DNA of 64,000 bases from Paramecium octaurelia (taxonomy: Eukaryota; Ciliophora; Oligohymenophorea; Peniculida; Parameciidae): positions 129,163 through 193,162 of the forward strand of contig CAJJDP010000006.1 in NCBI GenBank assembly GCA_905182995.1, in the 5' to 3' direction. Made by a program: the position numbers and the translations under genes. The notes beneath the pieces were generated by a model that saw nothing but the letters and a program-made list of their open reading frames with translations, was not told the origin of the DNA and ran no database searches. The number at the start of each line of letters is the position of its first letter. Position 1 is the stretch's first letter. This document shows, piece after piece, positions 63,832 through 64,000 of this stretch.

Positions 63832-64000
63832 ATTTTTCAATAATAAGAAAATTTGGATTGGATGGAACCCTATAAACTTCATAAAAAGCATGCTATTATC
63901 CAGAATTGAAATTTTTATTTTTCACTCACTTATATAAATTTTGGTAACTAATTAAGATAGATTAAATTGGTTTGATCAATTTATTTATTAACTTCTCCAG

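Overview
This window reads as macronuclear DNA of a Paramecium-type ciliate. Long conserved proteins come out only if TAA and TAG are read as glutamine and TGA is the sole stop. The DNA is very AT-rich, genes are packed on both strands with spacers often of tens to a few hundred bases, and most interruptions are GT...AG introns of roughly 20-30 nt. All gene models below use that code. Introns and reading frames were worked out by eye, so exact exon ends in the less conserved genes are provisional.

Layout. 0-0.7 kb: end of a coiled-coil gene. 0.9-13.5 kb (-): a complete, very large cytoplasmic dynein-2 (IFT retrograde motor) heavy chain. 13.6-17.4 kb (-): a casein-kinase-1-like kinase, an ambiguous stretch, and a palmitoyltransferase with a DHYC core. 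17.8-22.5 kb: a coiled-coil gene, a secreted phospholipase A2-like gene and a tiny chromo-shadow-like gene; the last two lie in a 1,392-nt block repeated perfectly on either side of a single N. 23.4-35.1 kb, mainly (-): a small endosulfine-like protein, an EF-hand protein, PTEN, an ARM-like helical protein, the ribosome-biogenesis factor SDA1 and two helical proteins. 35.5-50.98 kb (+): a small ORF, a coiled-coil/EF-hand protein, replication factor C subunit 1, a second CK1-like kinase, small genes (one on -), an AGC kinase of the IRE/Rim15/Greatwall type, a DHHC palmitoyltransferase and WD40 genes. 51-55.8 kb (-): initiator tRNA-Met, a coiled-coil protein, a dual-specificity phosphatase fold lacking its catalytic cysteine, a CENP-B/Tigger-like helix-turn-helix protein and a SAM-like ORF. 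56-58.1 kb (+): 14-3-3, again inside a perfect repeat around a single N. 58.5-64 kb: unassigned genes and a cyclin.

The content is ordinary eukaryotic housekeeping, signalling and ciliary machinery, without operons. The nearest thing to a system is a set of signalling parts: an IRE/Rim15/Greatwall-class kinase, a candidate endosulfine-type substrate, 14-3-3, PTEN, two CK1-like kinases and a cyclin. In fungi and animals the first two form one phosphatase-inhibition pathway. Here the link is inference only.

The two N-centred repeats look like unmerged contig overlaps rather than biology, so the duplicated PLA2-like, chromo-shadow-like and 14-3-3 genes should be counted once each.
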